This document shows, piece after piece, positions 49,675-59,150 of a stretch of 64,000 nucleotides of DNA. Position 1 is the stretch's first letter, and each line of letters opens with the position of its first letter. Source of the stretch: Physcocola sp002396385 (GTDB lineage: Bacteria > Bacteroidota > Bacteroidia > Bacteroidales > Paludibacteraceae); the NCBI GenBank assembly GCA_946535435.1, contig CAMNDM010000010.1, positions 1 to 64,000 of the forward strand, written 5' to 3'. Position numbers and translations under genes: made by a program. A model generated the notes under the pieces. It did no database searches, was not told the origin of the DNA, and worked only from the letters and a program-made list of their open reading frames with translations.

Positions 49675-50868
49675 TCAGGACAGTTTCTGGTCTAACTTCC
49701 TTTCCATAAAGGCTGCTTTCGTCTTTAAACAGAAAAGGAAGGTGGCAAGGCAGTGTATGGCAAACATCAACAGAAATGCCTGGTGGTAGTCGGTGTACTC
49801 GACAACAAGTCCGCCTGCTAAAACTCCGAATCCAATGCCGAGATCCCACGAAGTGAGCAGGGTAGAGTTGGCTGTTCCGCGTTCGTTGTGGTGGGCAACG
49901 CCAATCATCATGTTCTGAAAAGCGGGCCAGAGGTGTCCGTTCCCTAATCCGATGAGCAGTGCAGAAATGTAGTAACCAACCGGATTTTGGCAAAATACAA
50001 ACAGGCCGTAGCCGAACGAAGACAGCATCAGTCCCAAACCGCAGTTGCGGGTAATCAGTCCCTTCTTCAAGGTCCTGTTACCCAACAGCCGGGAGGCAAT
50101 CAGTCCCGAAGAAAGAATAAGGAAATAGGTGCCTGTGCCGTTGGTGATGCCCAACTTTTCTTTGCCATAGATGGCCAGATAGTTCGACAACACACCATAG
50201 CAGAACCCAACTAACACCACATTGATGCCAATCATCCAACCGCGGGTTAGCAGGAAACGGTCTAAAGAAATCTTCGATTTGTTTTTTACAATCTCTTTAA
50301 GGGGCACATCGACCATAGAGTCGCAAACCAATCCTACAATAGAAACAGCAAAAGCAATCCAGAACAGCCATTCGAAGCTGCCCGTCTGTTGGTAGATGAA
50401 AATGCCGATGCTGGGCGCGATGGCGGTGGCGATGTTGTTACTAAGACCGTAAAACCCGATGCCTTCGTTGCGCCGGTTCGGAGGAAGCACGTCGATGGCT
50501 ACTGTGCTGTTGGCCACGGTGCAGGCTCCGAACGGACCACCGTGCAGCGTACGGAACAAGGTGAAAAGAAAAAGGCTGCCGGCTACCAGGTAGCTGCCCA
50601 TAAACAGACAATTAGCGGCCAGACACAGCAACAGAACCTTCCTGCGGTTGAAACTGTCGACGATGTAGCCGCTGAAAGGACGGACCAGCAGGGCGGCGAG
50701 GGTGTAGCCCGCCAAAACAACGCCGATGGTGTCTTTTGTGGCTCCAAAATGCTCGCTCAGATAAATGGGAAGTAGGGGCATGGTGATGTAGAAGGCAAAG
50801 TAAAGGCAGAAGTTGGTGACCATTACCTTGTTATAGTTGCTGTTCCACAGTTTACCGTTGTTGTCCAT
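49675..50868 (-). CDS. Major facilitator superfamily transporter
   Basis: A 397-residue membrane protein with twelve predicted spans, opening NKVMVTNFCLYFAFYITMPLLPIYL and carrying the MFS loop between helices 2 and 3 (SGYIVDSFNRRKVLLL) and the helix 5 region FYGLSNNIATAIAPSIGIFIY. It looks like a drug- or sugar-efflux-type transporter (YfcJ-like). Substrate unknown. Single gene with its own promoter. Confidence 0.85.
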   Translation of the reverse strand: MDNNGKLWNSNYNKVMVTNFCLYFAFYITMPLLPIYLSEHFGATKDTIGVVLAGYTLAALLVRPFSGYIVDSFNRRKVLLLCLAANCLFMGSYLVAGSLFLFTLFRTLHGGPFGACTVANSTVAIDVLPPNRRNEGIGFYGLSNNIATAIAPSIGIFIYQQTGSFEWLFWIAFAVSIVGLVCDSMVDVPLKEIVKNKSKISLDRFLLTRGWMIGINVVLVGFCYGVLSNYLAIYGKEKLGITNGTGTYFLILSSGLIASRLLGNRTLKKGLITRNCGLGLMLSSFGYGLFVFCQNPVGYYISALLIGLGNGHLWPAFQNMMIGVAHHNERGTANSTLLTSWDLGIGFGVLAGGLVVEYTDYHQAFLLMFAIHCLATFLFCLKTKAAFMERKLDQKLS

Positions 50869-50878
50869 GCTTTTTTTG

Positions 50879-50886
50879 CAAAGTTA
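50879..50886 (-). promoter_or_regulatory. Promoter -7 element for the MFS gene at 50868
   Basis: TAACTTTG on the minus strand, 10 bp before the start, so the leader would be very short. Confidence 0.5.
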
Positions 50887-51056
50887 CAGATTATTTGTCA
50901 GAACATTCCTTTTAAACCTGGAGCCTGTTGCGTGAAACAACCGAAAAAGGAATGAAGGGCATAATAAAGAAGAAAATACAGCGTTAGATTTTAACGGCAT
51001 AGCACGAAAAAATCAAGTTCTTGGAACTAAAATTTCATACTTTCAATATAAATGCC

Positions 51057-51064
51057 TAAATTTG
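51057..51064 (+). promoter_or_regulatory. Promoter -7 element for the bamD operon
   Basis: TAAATTTG overlaps the alternative TTG start at 51062 and lies 9 bp before the ATG at 51074. Confidence 0.55.
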
Positions 51065-51073
51065 TATTTTGAA

Positions 51074-51889
51074 ATGAAAGCGAAGTATTTACTCATATTG
51101 CTCTGTTCTGTGGTGCTCTTCTCCTCGTGTGGCGAGTACCAGCGCTTGGTGAAAAGTACCGACAACGACTTGAAATTCGCCAAGGCGAAGGAATATTATG
51201 AAAAGGGGAAGTACCTCGAGGCTTGCACACTGCTTGAGGCTGTGGTTGTTCCGTTCCGAGGCACGCAAAAAGGAGAGGAAGCCCTTTATTTGTTGGGTAG
51301 CGCACACTACAAAAACAGGGACTACATTTCGGCTTTGAGCTATTTTTCGGGCTATATGCGCAGTTATCCGCGGGGCGACTTTGCCGAGGAATCGCAATTC
51401 CACATCGGTTTGTGCTATTATAAAGACTCGCCAGAGGCTAAGCTCGACCAGGTTGGCACCCGGAAGGCTATAACCGAATTCGATAAGTTTTTGAAGGGAT
51501 TCCCCCGCAGCCAGCATGTTGCCGAAGTGGAAAGCAAAAGGCAGGAGTTGAACGACAAACTGGCCTACAAAGCCTACCTCAATTCTCGCCTCTATTACCG
51601 TTTGGGTAATTACCAAGGCAACAATTACCGCTCGTGTGTGATTTCTGCCACTAACGCTTTACGTGAGTTCCCCGAGAGCATTTACCGGGAAGAACTTTCC
51701 TTCCTCATCCTGAAGGCTAAGTACAAACAGGCGGTAGAAAGTGTGGAGAGCAAAAAACAAGACCGTTTCCACGACACGATCGACGAGTACTACAACTTTA
51801 TGCAGGAATATCCTGAGTCTACCTACAAAAAGGAGGCTGCGGAAATTCTTGCTGACTCACAGAAACATGTGGGGATTGAAAAGAAATAA
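51074..51889 (+). CDS. bamD: Outer-membrane assembly lipoprotein BamD
   Basis: BamD is the essential lipoprotein of the BAM complex that folds outer-membrane beta-barrels. The 271-residue protein has a lipoprotein signal peptide ending FSSC (Cys19) and tetratricopeptide repeats: AKEYYEKGKYLEACTLLEAV, EALYLLGSAHYKNRDYISALSYFSGYMRSYP, EESQFHIGLCYYKDS. The start at 51074 is preferred because the -7 element overlaps the earlier one. First gene of bamD-rpoZ. Confidence 0.94.
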   Translation: MKAKYLLILLCSVVLFSSCGEYQRLVKSTDNDLKFAKAKEYYEKGKYLEACTLLEAVVVPFRGTQKGEEALYLLGSAHYKNRDYISALSYFSGYMRSYPRGDFAEESQFHIGLCYYKDSPEAKLDQVGTRKAITEFDKFLKGFPRSQHVAEVESKRQELNDKLAYKAYLNSRLYYRLGNYQGNNYRSCVISATNALREFPESIYREELSFLILKAKYKQAVESVESKKQDRFHDTIDEYYNFMQEYPESTYKKEAAEILADSQKHVGIEKK

Positions 51890-51911
51890 AAATAAAATTC
51901 AATAATATAAC

Positions 51912-52247
51912 ATGGATTACAAAAAGCTTAATGCTCCAAACACCACCATCACCCGCGACTTGAACTCGATGTGCGGCGACACCAACATCTACGAGGTGGT
52001 CAATGTAATTGCAAAACGTGCTAACCAGATTGCTGTTGAGATTAAGAGCGAACTGGACAAAAAGTTGCAGGAATTTGCAGCTGTGAACGATAATTTGGAA
52101 GAGGTTTTTGAAAACCGCGAGCAGATTGAAATTTCTTGCTTCTACGAGCGTCTGCCAAAGCCTACCCTTATCGCAACCCAAGAGTTTATCGAGGGCAAGC
52201 TCGCTTACCGTTTGGCTGGTAAGAAGGGCGTGAACATCGACAAATAA
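51912..52247 (+). CDS. rpoZ: RNA polymerase omega subunit (Bacteroidetes RpoZ)
   Basis: A 111-residue protein in the fixed Bacteroidota position between bamD and coaBC. YEVVNVIAKRANQIAVEIKSELDKKLQEF and the EGKLAYRLAGKK end match the Rpb6-like RpoZ fold, a small core-RNA-polymerase subunit that helps assemble and stabilise beta-prime. It is longer than E. coli omega and weakly similar in sequence. Confidence 0.88.
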   Translation: MDYKKLNAPNTTITRDLNSMCGDTNIYEVVNVIAKRANQIAVEIKSELDKKLQEFAAVNDNLEEVFENREQIEISCFYERLPKPTLIATQEFIEGKLAYRLAGKKGVNIDK

Positions 52248-52288
52248 ATAGCCTGCTGGTTCTTACACCTGCTGGTACACCCGGTTAT

Positions 52289-52335
52289 AAAAGATAAAGC
52301 ACGCCTCCAAACAGAGTCGCCCTTTATCTTTTTTT
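52289..52335 (+). terminator. Terminator between rpoZ and coaBC
   Basis: Positions 52289-52299 pair with 52322-52332 across a GC-containing interior, followed by T. Some transcripts probably read through to coaBC. Confidence 0.65.
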
Positions 52336-52360
52336 GTTATTGTTAACTTACACTTCACCT

Positions 52361-53566
52361 ATGCTGAAAGGTAAAAATATCTTGTTGGGTATAACGGGAG
52401 GCATTGCTGCCTACAAATGTGCGGCTTTGGCCCGGCTGTTGGTCAAACAGGGTTGCGATGTTAAGGTGGTGATGACTCCGCTGGCACGCCAGTTCGTCAC
52501 CCCGCTCTCTATGGCAACCGTCACCCGTCACCCCATACTGGTCGATTTCTTCAACCCTGAAAATGGAGAGTGGAACAGCCATGTGAGCCTCGGCTTGTGG
52601 GCCGATGCCTACCTCATTGCTCCGGCTACCGCCAATTCTCTGGGAAAGATGGCCAACGGCATTGCCGATAACCTCCTTCTCACCAGTTACCTGTCGGCTC
52701 GGTGCCCTGTGTTCGTGGCTCCGGCTATGGACCTCGATATGTATGCGCACAAAGCCGTGCAGCGCAATCTTGATGTCCTTCGTTCCGATGGGGTTCACAT
52801 CATAGAACCGGAATCGGGTTTCTTGGCTAGCGGACTCGAAGGAAAGGGCCGTATGGCAGAACCGGAGACGATCGTCTCAAGTCTCGACGCGTTCTTCTCC
52901 GAACAACAGGACTTGACCGGTAAAACAGTGATGATAACGGCCGGCCCTACCTATGAAAAAATAGATCCGGTGCGTTTTATCGGTAACTACAGTAGCGGAA
53001 AGATGGGGTTTGCCCTTGCTGAAGAATGTGCCAGACGTGGTGCGGTTGTCAAACTGGTGGCTGGCCCTGTGTCGCTGAAGACGGTCTCTCCTAACATTGA
53101 GCGTATCGATGTGGAAAGTGCACAGCAAATGTTCGATGTGGCTGTTTCCCTGTCTGATGTGGCCGATGTTGAAATCTTGTGTGCTGCTGTTGCCGATTAT
53201 CGTGTCGCACAACAGGCCGAACATAAGCTTAAACGCGAAAAAACAGGTGCTATGACTTTGGAACTGGTTCCTAATCCGGATATCGCGGCCGAATTGGGAC
53301 GACGCAAGCGCAACGGACAGTTGATGATTGGCTTCGCTTTGGAAACTGACGATGAACAGCAGAACGCTGCCTCCAAATGTGAACGGAAGAATCTCGACTT
53401 TATCGTCTTGAACTCGCTGCGCGACAAGAACGCCGGATTCCGTTACGACACCAATAAGGTCACCATCCTTGACCGAAACGGAGAGGTGACTCCTTATGAA
53501 CTGAAAAGCAAGGCCCTGGTGGCTAAAGATATTATTGATTACGCCTTAAAGAAACTGACGAAATGA
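52361..53566 (+). CDS. coaBC: Bifunctional phosphopantothenoylcysteine decarboxylase/phosphopantothenate-cysteine ligase
   Basis: Carries out two consecutive steps of coenzyme A synthesis. The start at 52361 (MLKGKN) follows the hairpin; an earlier in-frame codon at 52334 is not needed. The CoaC domain (1-180) has GITGGIAAYK, His74 (NSHVSLG) and PAMDLDM, and the CoaB domain (about 185-401) has TAGPTYEKIDPVRFIGNYSSGKMG in pieces and VLNSLRDKNAGFRYDTNKVT. Two residues used by E. coli CoaC differ: Asn125 is Asp124, and Cys158 is Ser157 (ESGFLASGLEGKGRM). These look like lineage variants rather than damage, because all else is intact. 401 residues is normal. Confidence 0.92.
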   Translation: MLKGKNILLGITGGIAAYKCAALARLLVKQGCDVKVVMTPLARQFVTPLSMATVTRHPILVDFFNPENGEWNSHVSLGLWADAYLIAPATANSLGKMANGIADNLLLTSYLSARCPVFVAPAMDLDMYAHKAVQRNLDVLRSDGVHIIEPESGFLASGLEGKGRMAEPETIVSSLDAFFSEQQDLTGKTVMITAGPTYEKIDPVRFIGNYSSGKMGFALAEECARRGAVVKLVAGPVSLKTVSPNIERIDVESAQQMFDVAVSLSDVADVEILCAAVADYRVAQQAEHKLKREKTGAMTLELVPNPDIAAELGRRKRNGQLMIGFALETDDEQQNAASKCERKNLDFIVLNSLRDKNAGFRYDTNKVTILDRNGEVTPYELKSKALVAKDIIDYALKKLTK

Positions 53567-54459
53567 AACACAAACTGATTATAGCGTTGCTTGGCTTCCT
53601 CGCATCGGCGGGTGCGCAGGCTCAAGAGTTGAATGCGCGTGTGGAAGTGAACACCCAGCAACTGGAAGGTACGAATAAAGACGTTTTCTCTACTTTGCAG
53701 AGCGATTTGGGCGAGTACATCAATTCGCATAAGTGGACCGATGCAGTCTTCAATAACGAGGAACGAATCGAATGCACGTTTATTCTGACTATCGATAACG
53801 TGTCTGGTAACTCTATGAGCGGTAGCTTGCAGATATCGGCGTCGCGCACGGTCTACAACTCCAGTTACGCTACTCCTATCTTCAATTTTAAAGACAACAA
53901 CTTCACGTTTAACTATGCTCAATACGACAAACTTGAGTTTAACGATAATGCGTACGAGTCGAACCTGATGTCGGTGATGGCTTTCTATTGTTATGTCGTC
54001 TTGGGAATCGACTTCGATACTTTTAGCCGCTTTGGCGGACAAAAGTATTTTGAAAAGGCAGAAACGGTGGCTGCTCTCGCACGCTCTAGCGAAGACGAGG
54101 GTTGGCAGGCCTACAAGAGCGACAACAACCGCTACGCCCTTATCTCGAACTATATGGATAGTAATCTGCGTGGACTGCGCGAGATGTTTTACGATTACCA
54201 CCGGCTCGGCTTGGATATGATGAGCCAAAATGTGGAGAATGGTAAATCCCAGATATTGTCGGTGTTGCCAAGCTTGCAGACGATGAACAGCGCAAAACCT
54301 TTCTCGGTGGCTCTGCAGAACTTTGCAGAATGCAAACTTAACGAACTGGTTGACATGTTCCGCAATTCGTCGGCCAGCGACAAGCAAAAGGTGTACGACA
54401 TCCTTTCGGCTGTGTTGCCTACCCAAACAAATAAAATGAAGGACCTTACTTCTAACTAA
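53563..54459 (+). CDS. porD: DUF4835 family protein, PorD-like
   Basis: A 298-residue protein with a signal peptide (to about GAQAQELNA) and the family signals EYINSHKWTDAVFNNEERIECTF and YDKLEFNDNAYESNLMSVMAFYCYVVLGIDFDTF in separate blocks. DUF4835 is PorD, a periplasmic component of the type IX secretion system. It overlaps coaBC by four bases (ATGA), so translation is coupled. It implies that the organism exports proteins by type IX secretion. Confidence 0.85.
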   Translation: MKHKLIIALLGFLASAGAQAQELNARVEVNTQQLEGTNKDVFSTLQSDLGEYINSHKWTDAVFNNEERIECTFILTIDNVSGNSMSGSLQISASRTVYNSSYATPIFNFKDNNFTFNYAQYDKLEFNDNAYESNLMSVMAFYCYVVLGIDFDTFSRFGGQKYFEKAETVAALARSSEDEGWQAYKSDNNRYALISNYMDSNLRGLREMFYDYHRLGLDMMSQNVENGKSQILSVLPSLQTMNSAKPFSVALQNFAECKLNELVDMFRNSSASDKQKVYDILSAVLPTQTNKMKDLTSN

Positions 54460-54473
54460 TTCCTCCGCTTGTT

Positions 54474-56135
54474 ATGCTGAAAAAACTTACCATTGATAAT
54501 TATGCGCTTATAGAGCATACTTGTATCGACTTCTCGGATGGTTTTTCGGTTATCACTGGTGAAACGGGTGCGGGAAAGTCTATTATGTTGGGCGCCTTGG
54601 GGCTGTTGTTGGGTCAGCGTGCCGATGTAGGTGTGCTGCGTGTGCCCGATGCCAAGTGTGTGGCCGAGGCCGTTTTTGACATCGGCGACTATAGCCTGCA
54701 GCCTTTTTTCGAGGAAAACGACCTTGACTACGACGACGAGTGTGTTGTCCGCCGTGAAATTGCTCCCAATGGGAAAAGCCGCGCTTTTGTGAACGATACG
54801 CCTGTGGTGTTGTCTGTTCTGAAGTCTTTGGGAGACCACTTGCTCGACATTCACTCGCAACACCAGAACCTGCTGCTCAGTAATGCCGGCTTCCAACTGA
54901 AGGTGGTTGACGTGGTGGCTGGATCTGACGAACTGCTGAAACAGTATAAGGAAAAATATGTGTTGTACAGACACGGTCTTGTACAACTGAAAAAACTGAC
55001 CGATGCTGCTAGCAAAGGGGCCTCCGATACAGAATACATCCAGTTCCAGTTCAACCAGTTGAATGATGCCAACCTGAGGGCGGACGAGTTGCAGGAACTG
55101 GAGGCAGAGCAAAGCACCCTTTCGAATGCGGAATCAATAAAGGAGGGGCTTTCTAGGGCGCTTTGGCTGATTAGCGAAGGCGATAGTGGCAACGTTTTGT
55201 CGAACCTGAAAGAGGCCGTCTCTGCGCTTTCGTCGGTTGCAGGTGCCTACCAGCGTGTGAAGGACGACATCGACCGCTTGAATGGTTCTCTTATTGAACT
55301 GAAGGATGTGGCTCATGAACTCGAGTCGGAGCAAAACAGTGTTGAGGCCAATCCCGAACGCCTTGAGCAAGTCGATGCGCGACTCAGTCTGCTCTATTCT
55401 TTGCTTCAGAAACACAAAGTGGAGAGTGTTGGCGAACTTATTGCCTTGCGCGACTCTTTCGAAAAGCAGCTGACGCAGTTCGATTCTTACGATGAGGACA
55501 TAGCTGCATTGAAAAAACAGTTGGCCCAGCAGCAGGCAGAACTGAAACAGCTTGCCGTTAGGTTGTCCGATTTGAGGAAAAAGGCCGCTCCTGGGTTGGA
55601 ACACGAACTGGAAGAACTGTTACATACCCTTGGCATGCCAAACGCACACATAAAGGTTGCTTTCGAGACCTCGGCGTCTCTTTTAGATACGGGCGTTGAC
55701 GAGGTCACGTTCCTTTTTTCGGCCAATAAAGACCGTACTTTGCTGCCTATTGCCTCGATTGCCTCTGGCGGAGAAATGGCCAGGGTAATGCTCAGCTTGA
55801 AGTCGGTGCTCTCGCGGTCGCTGGGTATGCCAACCATTATTTTCGATGAAATCGATACGGGCGTGTCGGGCGATATCGCGGCTAAGATGGGGGCTATTAT
55901 GCAACAAATGGGCCGGTATATGCAGGTTGTCAGCATAACCCATCTGCCACAAATTGCGGCAAAGGGCTCTTCGCACTATATGGTATATAAAGAAGATACC
56001 GACGATTCTACGGTGTCGCATATAAGGCGTCTCTCTGAAGAGGAACGCGTCGGCCAATTGGCCCGGATGCTCAGTGGTGACCAACTGACGGAAGCCGCCA
56101 TACAGAATGCGAGGGAACTGCTGAAGGCAAATTGA
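54474..56135 (+). CDS. recN: DNA repair protein RecN
   Basis: RecN is an SMC-like ATPase that helps repair double-strand breaks. The 553-residue protein has Walker A GETGAGKS (29-36), long coiled-coils in the middle (about 160-370, ELEAEQSTLSNAESIKEGL region), the ABC signature ASGGEMARVMLSLKSVL, and Walker B region IIFDEIDTGVSGDIAAKMG. It starts 14 bp after porD. Confidence 0.96.
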   Translation: MLKKLTIDNYALIEHTCIDFSDGFSVITGETGAGKSIMLGALGLLLGQRADVGVLRVPDAKCVAEAVFDIGDYSLQPFFEENDLDYDDECVVRREIAPNGKSRAFVNDTPVVLSVLKSLGDHLLDIHSQHQNLLLSNAGFQLKVVDVVAGSDELLKQYKEKYVLYRHGLVQLKKLTDAASKGASDTEYIQFQFNQLNDANLRADELQELEAEQSTLSNAESIKEGLSRALWLISEGDSGNVLSNLKEAVSALSSVAGAYQRVKDDIDRLNGSLIELKDVAHELESEQNSVEANPERLEQVDARLSLLYSLLQKHKVESVGELIALRDSFEKQLTQFDSYDEDIAALKKQLAQQQAELKQLAVRLSDLRKKAAPGLEHELEELLHTLGMPNAHIKVAFETSASLLDTGVDEVTFLFSANKDRTLLPIASIASGGEMARVMLSLKSVLSRSLGMPTIIFDEIDTGVSGDIAAKMGAIMQQMGRYMQVVSITHLPQIAAKGSSHYMVYKEDTDDSTVSHIRRLSEEERVGQLARMLSGDQLTEAAIQNARELLKAN

Positions 56136-56165
56136 TGCCGGTTTTCTGAAAGTCTTATTTAACGG

Positions 56166-57326
56166 TTGATGCATCCTGGAAAGCAGAACATATCCATTCT
56201 CCTGACTGCATTGTCGCTGTTGGTCGCCCCCGCAGCGGGAGCTTTTTCGCCTGATAGCGCGGCTGTTGATGTCCGTGTTAACGACACGTTGGCTGTAGAA
56301 ATGCCAGCCCCTGATACCCCTGTGGCAGACCATCCCTTCTCGATAGACGAGTTTGCCGATGATGTGGATATTTTTGCCGAGGCCTATATACAGCCCAGCT
56401 ACGACGACCCCATCATAGAAGTGGGAACCACAGTCTTGAATCCGACCTATTCTATCAATCCAATGCTCGACAGCCGAATAGACTTTACTACCGGCGTACA
56501 AACTTTCCTTACCGCCAATTTGAACTGGAAATGGCTTAGAGTAGGGTATTCTTACCCGTTGGCAGACTATACACATGGTTACGATTTCACGTTCAGCCCC
56601 AGAATCGCCAATTTCCTGATTGATTTGGGAATATCGAATATCCGTAACTATAAATTGCTGGACCCGGACCGTTATGCCGAGAAAATTGGCGAGAACGTTG
56701 AAGACGTACAGTTAGACGGATTGGAAACTTTTGAGTGGAAATGTAACTTGGAATGGATTATGAATCCCACCTACTTTTCTGCAAGTTCGGCTTTCTCGCA
56801 GTCCTATTCCTGCGGCCAGCGTGTCAGTGCCGGTTCCGTACTTTGTGGGGTAGCGTTCGGTGAGAACCGTTTCAAACTGAACCCGAGTAGCTCGAGGTCG
56901 GAAAAGGCAAATGAGATTCTAAGCCAGTTGCCTACGGAGGATAACCGAATTCTGAATGCTTCCCTCGGTTGCGGATACGGCTATAATTTTGTGGTGAGGC
57001 AGGGACAGTTTGTGATAGGTACGCTGTTGGTCCCTTACCTGACTGGAGCCCGCTCGTCGTACCAACTTTCGGGACAAAACAGGGTGCGCTTCTGTTATGG
57101 CGGACGTACACATGGCAGAATTAACTGTGTCTACCAGCACAAGTATGGATTCATTTTGTTGTCAACCAACTGGCGCGGACTCTTTTTATACGATACCGGT
57201 TTTTCGTATCTTCAGAATATCTTTTCGGCCGACTTGAGTTTCTCGTTGAAATTAGGAGAAGTGGGCATTCACCATAAACAGATACCCGGGCACCAACTGA
57301 TCGACTTTGTGGATAAGATTTTCTGA
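56166..57326 (+). CDS. DUF4421 family outer-membrane beta-barrel protein
   Basis: A 386-residue protein with a signal peptide (to about PAAGAF), a Pro/Asp-rich linker (to about 80), and then repeated amphipathic strands (NLNWKWLRVGYSYPLADYTHGYDFTFSPR, split here; GYNFVVRQGQFVIGTLLVPYLTG), which look like a small outer-membrane barrel. DUF4421 proteins are Bacteroidota-specific and of unknown role. It is probably co-transcribed with recN (30-bp gap). Confidence 0.75.
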   Translation: MMHPGKQNISILLTALSLLVAPAAGAFSPDSAAVDVRVNDTLAVEMPAPDTPVADHPFSIDEFADDVDIFAEAYIQPSYDDPIIEVGTTVLNPTYSINPMLDSRIDFTTGVQTFLTANLNWKWLRVGYSYPLADYTHGYDFTFSPRIANFLIDLGISNIRNYKLLDPDRYAEKIGENVEDVQLDGLETFEWKCNLEWIMNPTYFSASSAFSQSYSCGQRVSAGSVLCGVAFGENRFKLNPSSSRSEKANEILSQLPTEDNRILNASLGCGYGYNFVVRQGQFVIGTLLVPYLTGARSSYQLSGQNRVRFCYGGRTHGRINCVYQHKYGFILLSTNWRGLFLYDTGFSYLQNIFSADLSFSLKLGEVGIHHKQIPGHQLIDFVDKIF

Positions 57327-57453
57327 AAAATGTAGCCTCTCCCGTACTATTTGCTCACAGACAAAATACGTCTTGCGCTTTCCGGCATCGCCAATTTTTG
57401 GACTTGGCAATGAAATTTAAGGGGGAAAAATTGAATTTAATATAAGTTTATTC

Positions 57454-57461
57454 TATATTTG
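57454..57461 (+). promoter_or_regulatory. Promoter -7 element for the 121-aa secreted gene
   Basis: TATATTTG, with a TTG at 57431-57433 20 bp upstream. The leader to 57585 is about 115 bases. Confidence 0.6.
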
Positions 57462-57584
57462 TAAGGCATTATCGCAAACAGCGTTTTTTTATGGCCTGCC
57501 ATTTTGGAAAGGCACTCAAATAAACGTTCGTGTAAAACTTATGTTAATCAATTTATTTAAAACGACTAAAACACAATTAGCTAT

Positions 57585-57950
57585 ATGAAAAAGTTGTTCG
57601 TGTCTCTTTTGATGGCTTTGGCATTTGCTCCGTCATTCGCTGGCGATTATATGAAAGTTGCCGAAAAGTATGTTATTACACCAGACTATCAGCGCTGTTT
57701 CAATGTGAAGCCTGGTTATAGCCGTAAAGATAACACTCCATGGACTCCGTATTGTGGAAAAATCAACAACTTCTACTACGAAGAGGGTTATGAATACACC
57801 ATCATGGTGGAAAAATATGATTTGAATCTGCCAGAACTTACTGTTACCAAGACGCTCGCACGCGACAATTCGTCTTATTACAAACGCTTGCAGCACAAGA
57901 AGGATTCAATTAAGGCTGCACGTGCAGCGGCTGCTAAGGCAGGCAAGTAA
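57585..57950 (+). CDS. Small secreted DUF4377-like protein
   Basis: The 121-residue protein has a signal peptide (to about PSFAGD), then a short beta-rich domain with WTPYCGKINNFYYEEGYEYTIMVEKY, which matches the DUF4377 consensus (E-x-GYEY strand), and a C-terminal Ala/Lys-rich tail. Strongly biased codons and its own promoter suggest good expression. Function unknown. Confidence 0.65.
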   Translation: MKKLFVSLLMALAFAPSFAGDYMKVAEKYVITPDYQRCFNVKPGYSRKDNTPWTPYCGKINNFYYEEGYEYTIMVEKYDLNLPELTVTKTLARDNSSYYKRLQHKKDSIKAARAAAAKAGK

Positions 57951-58018
57951 GTCAATAGGATAAACAGATAAGAAAAGGAGGAAGCCTGTCTTTCTCCTTT
58001 TTTAATGCATATACTGAG

Positions 58019-59137
58019 ATGAATTTATTACGTTATTTTTTATTTTCGGTTTCGGCTCTCTCGCTAGTCTTCACTTCTTGTACCGACAGCGACCACTTTG
58101 TGGTGACTGGAACCGTTGACGGGGCCGGTGGCTCCACTGCTTATCTGGTGCGTGAGGGCATCGACAGTGTTGTAGTGTGCGATTCGGTCGCTATAGCCTC
58201 GTCGGGTAAGTTTAAATTGAAGGGGAAGCGTCGTCCCGAACCTGAATTTTACTCCTTACGCGTCGATTCTGCTTCTTTGTGGCTGGCTGTTGACTCTTCC
58301 GAACATATAGAAGTGACGGCCGACCGCAAGTTTACCAGTTGCAGGTTGAAAGGGTCGGTTCATAGTGAACAGCTGTTGCAGTGGCAACACTACATTCGTT
58401 GTATCGACGATAGTTTGGCACGCTTTATCACCTCTCAAAACGACCGGAATAAGGTCGATTCTGCCCTTTTTGCCATGGTGAGTGCGTATAAAGACACGGC
58501 AAATTCATTTATTCAGAAAAACGCGGCTTCTCCAGTCTCGTACTACCTGTTATTCAAAAAAGTTACGATGGGGTTGCAACCTTTCGAACCTGTACAACGC
58601 GAAGACTTCCATGCTTTTGCGGTTGTGGCGAATGCGTGGAACAAACGTTATCCGTCTTCTTTGCGCTCGCTCTATCTTAAAGATTTGGTGCAGAATGTGC
58701 AGCGGCTGAAACAAACGGAAACTTTTCAACAGGCAACGGCAAATACGCCACGGACGGGTTTCGTTGACTTGGAATACCCCAACGCTTCAGGGAAAATGGT
58801 TAAACTGTCGGATTTGAAAGGACGGAATGTGTTGTTAGAATTCTGCTACTTGGCGCAGATGTCAGACGAGGTGAATCAGACTCTGAAGACGCTCTATGAT
58901 AAATACCGGGGAAAGGGCTTCGACATCTATATGGTGACTTTTGACCGGAATATCGAAGTTTGGAAACAAAAGGCGGCGGCTTTACCTTGGACGGTTGTGC
59001 TCGATTCCGGACAAACTGCGGCACAAACCTATAATTTCAGAAATGTGCCGACTAATTACTTTATTTCAAAAGACGGCAATATCGTTGGGCGCGATGTCAC
59101 CCTTGCCGAAATGGAAGATTACTTGAAGAGTCACTAA
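58019..59137 (+). CDS. TlpA-like thioredoxin-fold lipoprotein lacking the CxxC motif
   Basis: The 372-residue lipoprotein (signal ending FTSC, Cys20) has an N-terminal DUF4369-type beta domain (about 26-120, VVTGTVDGAGGSTAYLV), a helical middle and a C-terminal AhpC/TSA-thioredoxin fold (about 240-372, GRNVLLEFCYLAQMSDEVNQ; NVPTNYFISKDGNIVGRDV). Where relatives have the redox pair WCGPC, this protein reads YLAQM; only one nearby cysteine (EFC) remains. It is therefore probably not a disulfide oxidoreductase, and may bind a ligand or partner instead. Confidence 0.8.
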   Translation: MNLLRYFLFSVSALSLVFTSCTDSDHFVVTGTVDGAGGSTAYLVREGIDSVVVCDSVAIASSGKFKLKGKRRPEPEFYSLRVDSASLWLAVDSSEHIEVTADRKFTSCRLKGSVHSEQLLQWQHYIRCIDDSLARFITSQNDRNKVDSALFAMVSAYKDTANSFIQKNAASPVSYYLLFKKVTMGLQPFEPVQREDFHAFAVVANAWNKRYPSSLRSLYLKDLVQNVQRLKQTETFQQATANTPRTGFVDLEYPNASGKMVKLSDLKGRNVLLEFCYLAQMSDEVNQTLKTLYDKYRGKGFDIYMVTFDRNIEVWKQKAAALPWTVVLDSGQTAAQTYNFRNVPTNYFISKDGNIVGRDVTLAEMEDYLKSH

Positions 59138-59150
59138 AAGATATATCAAT

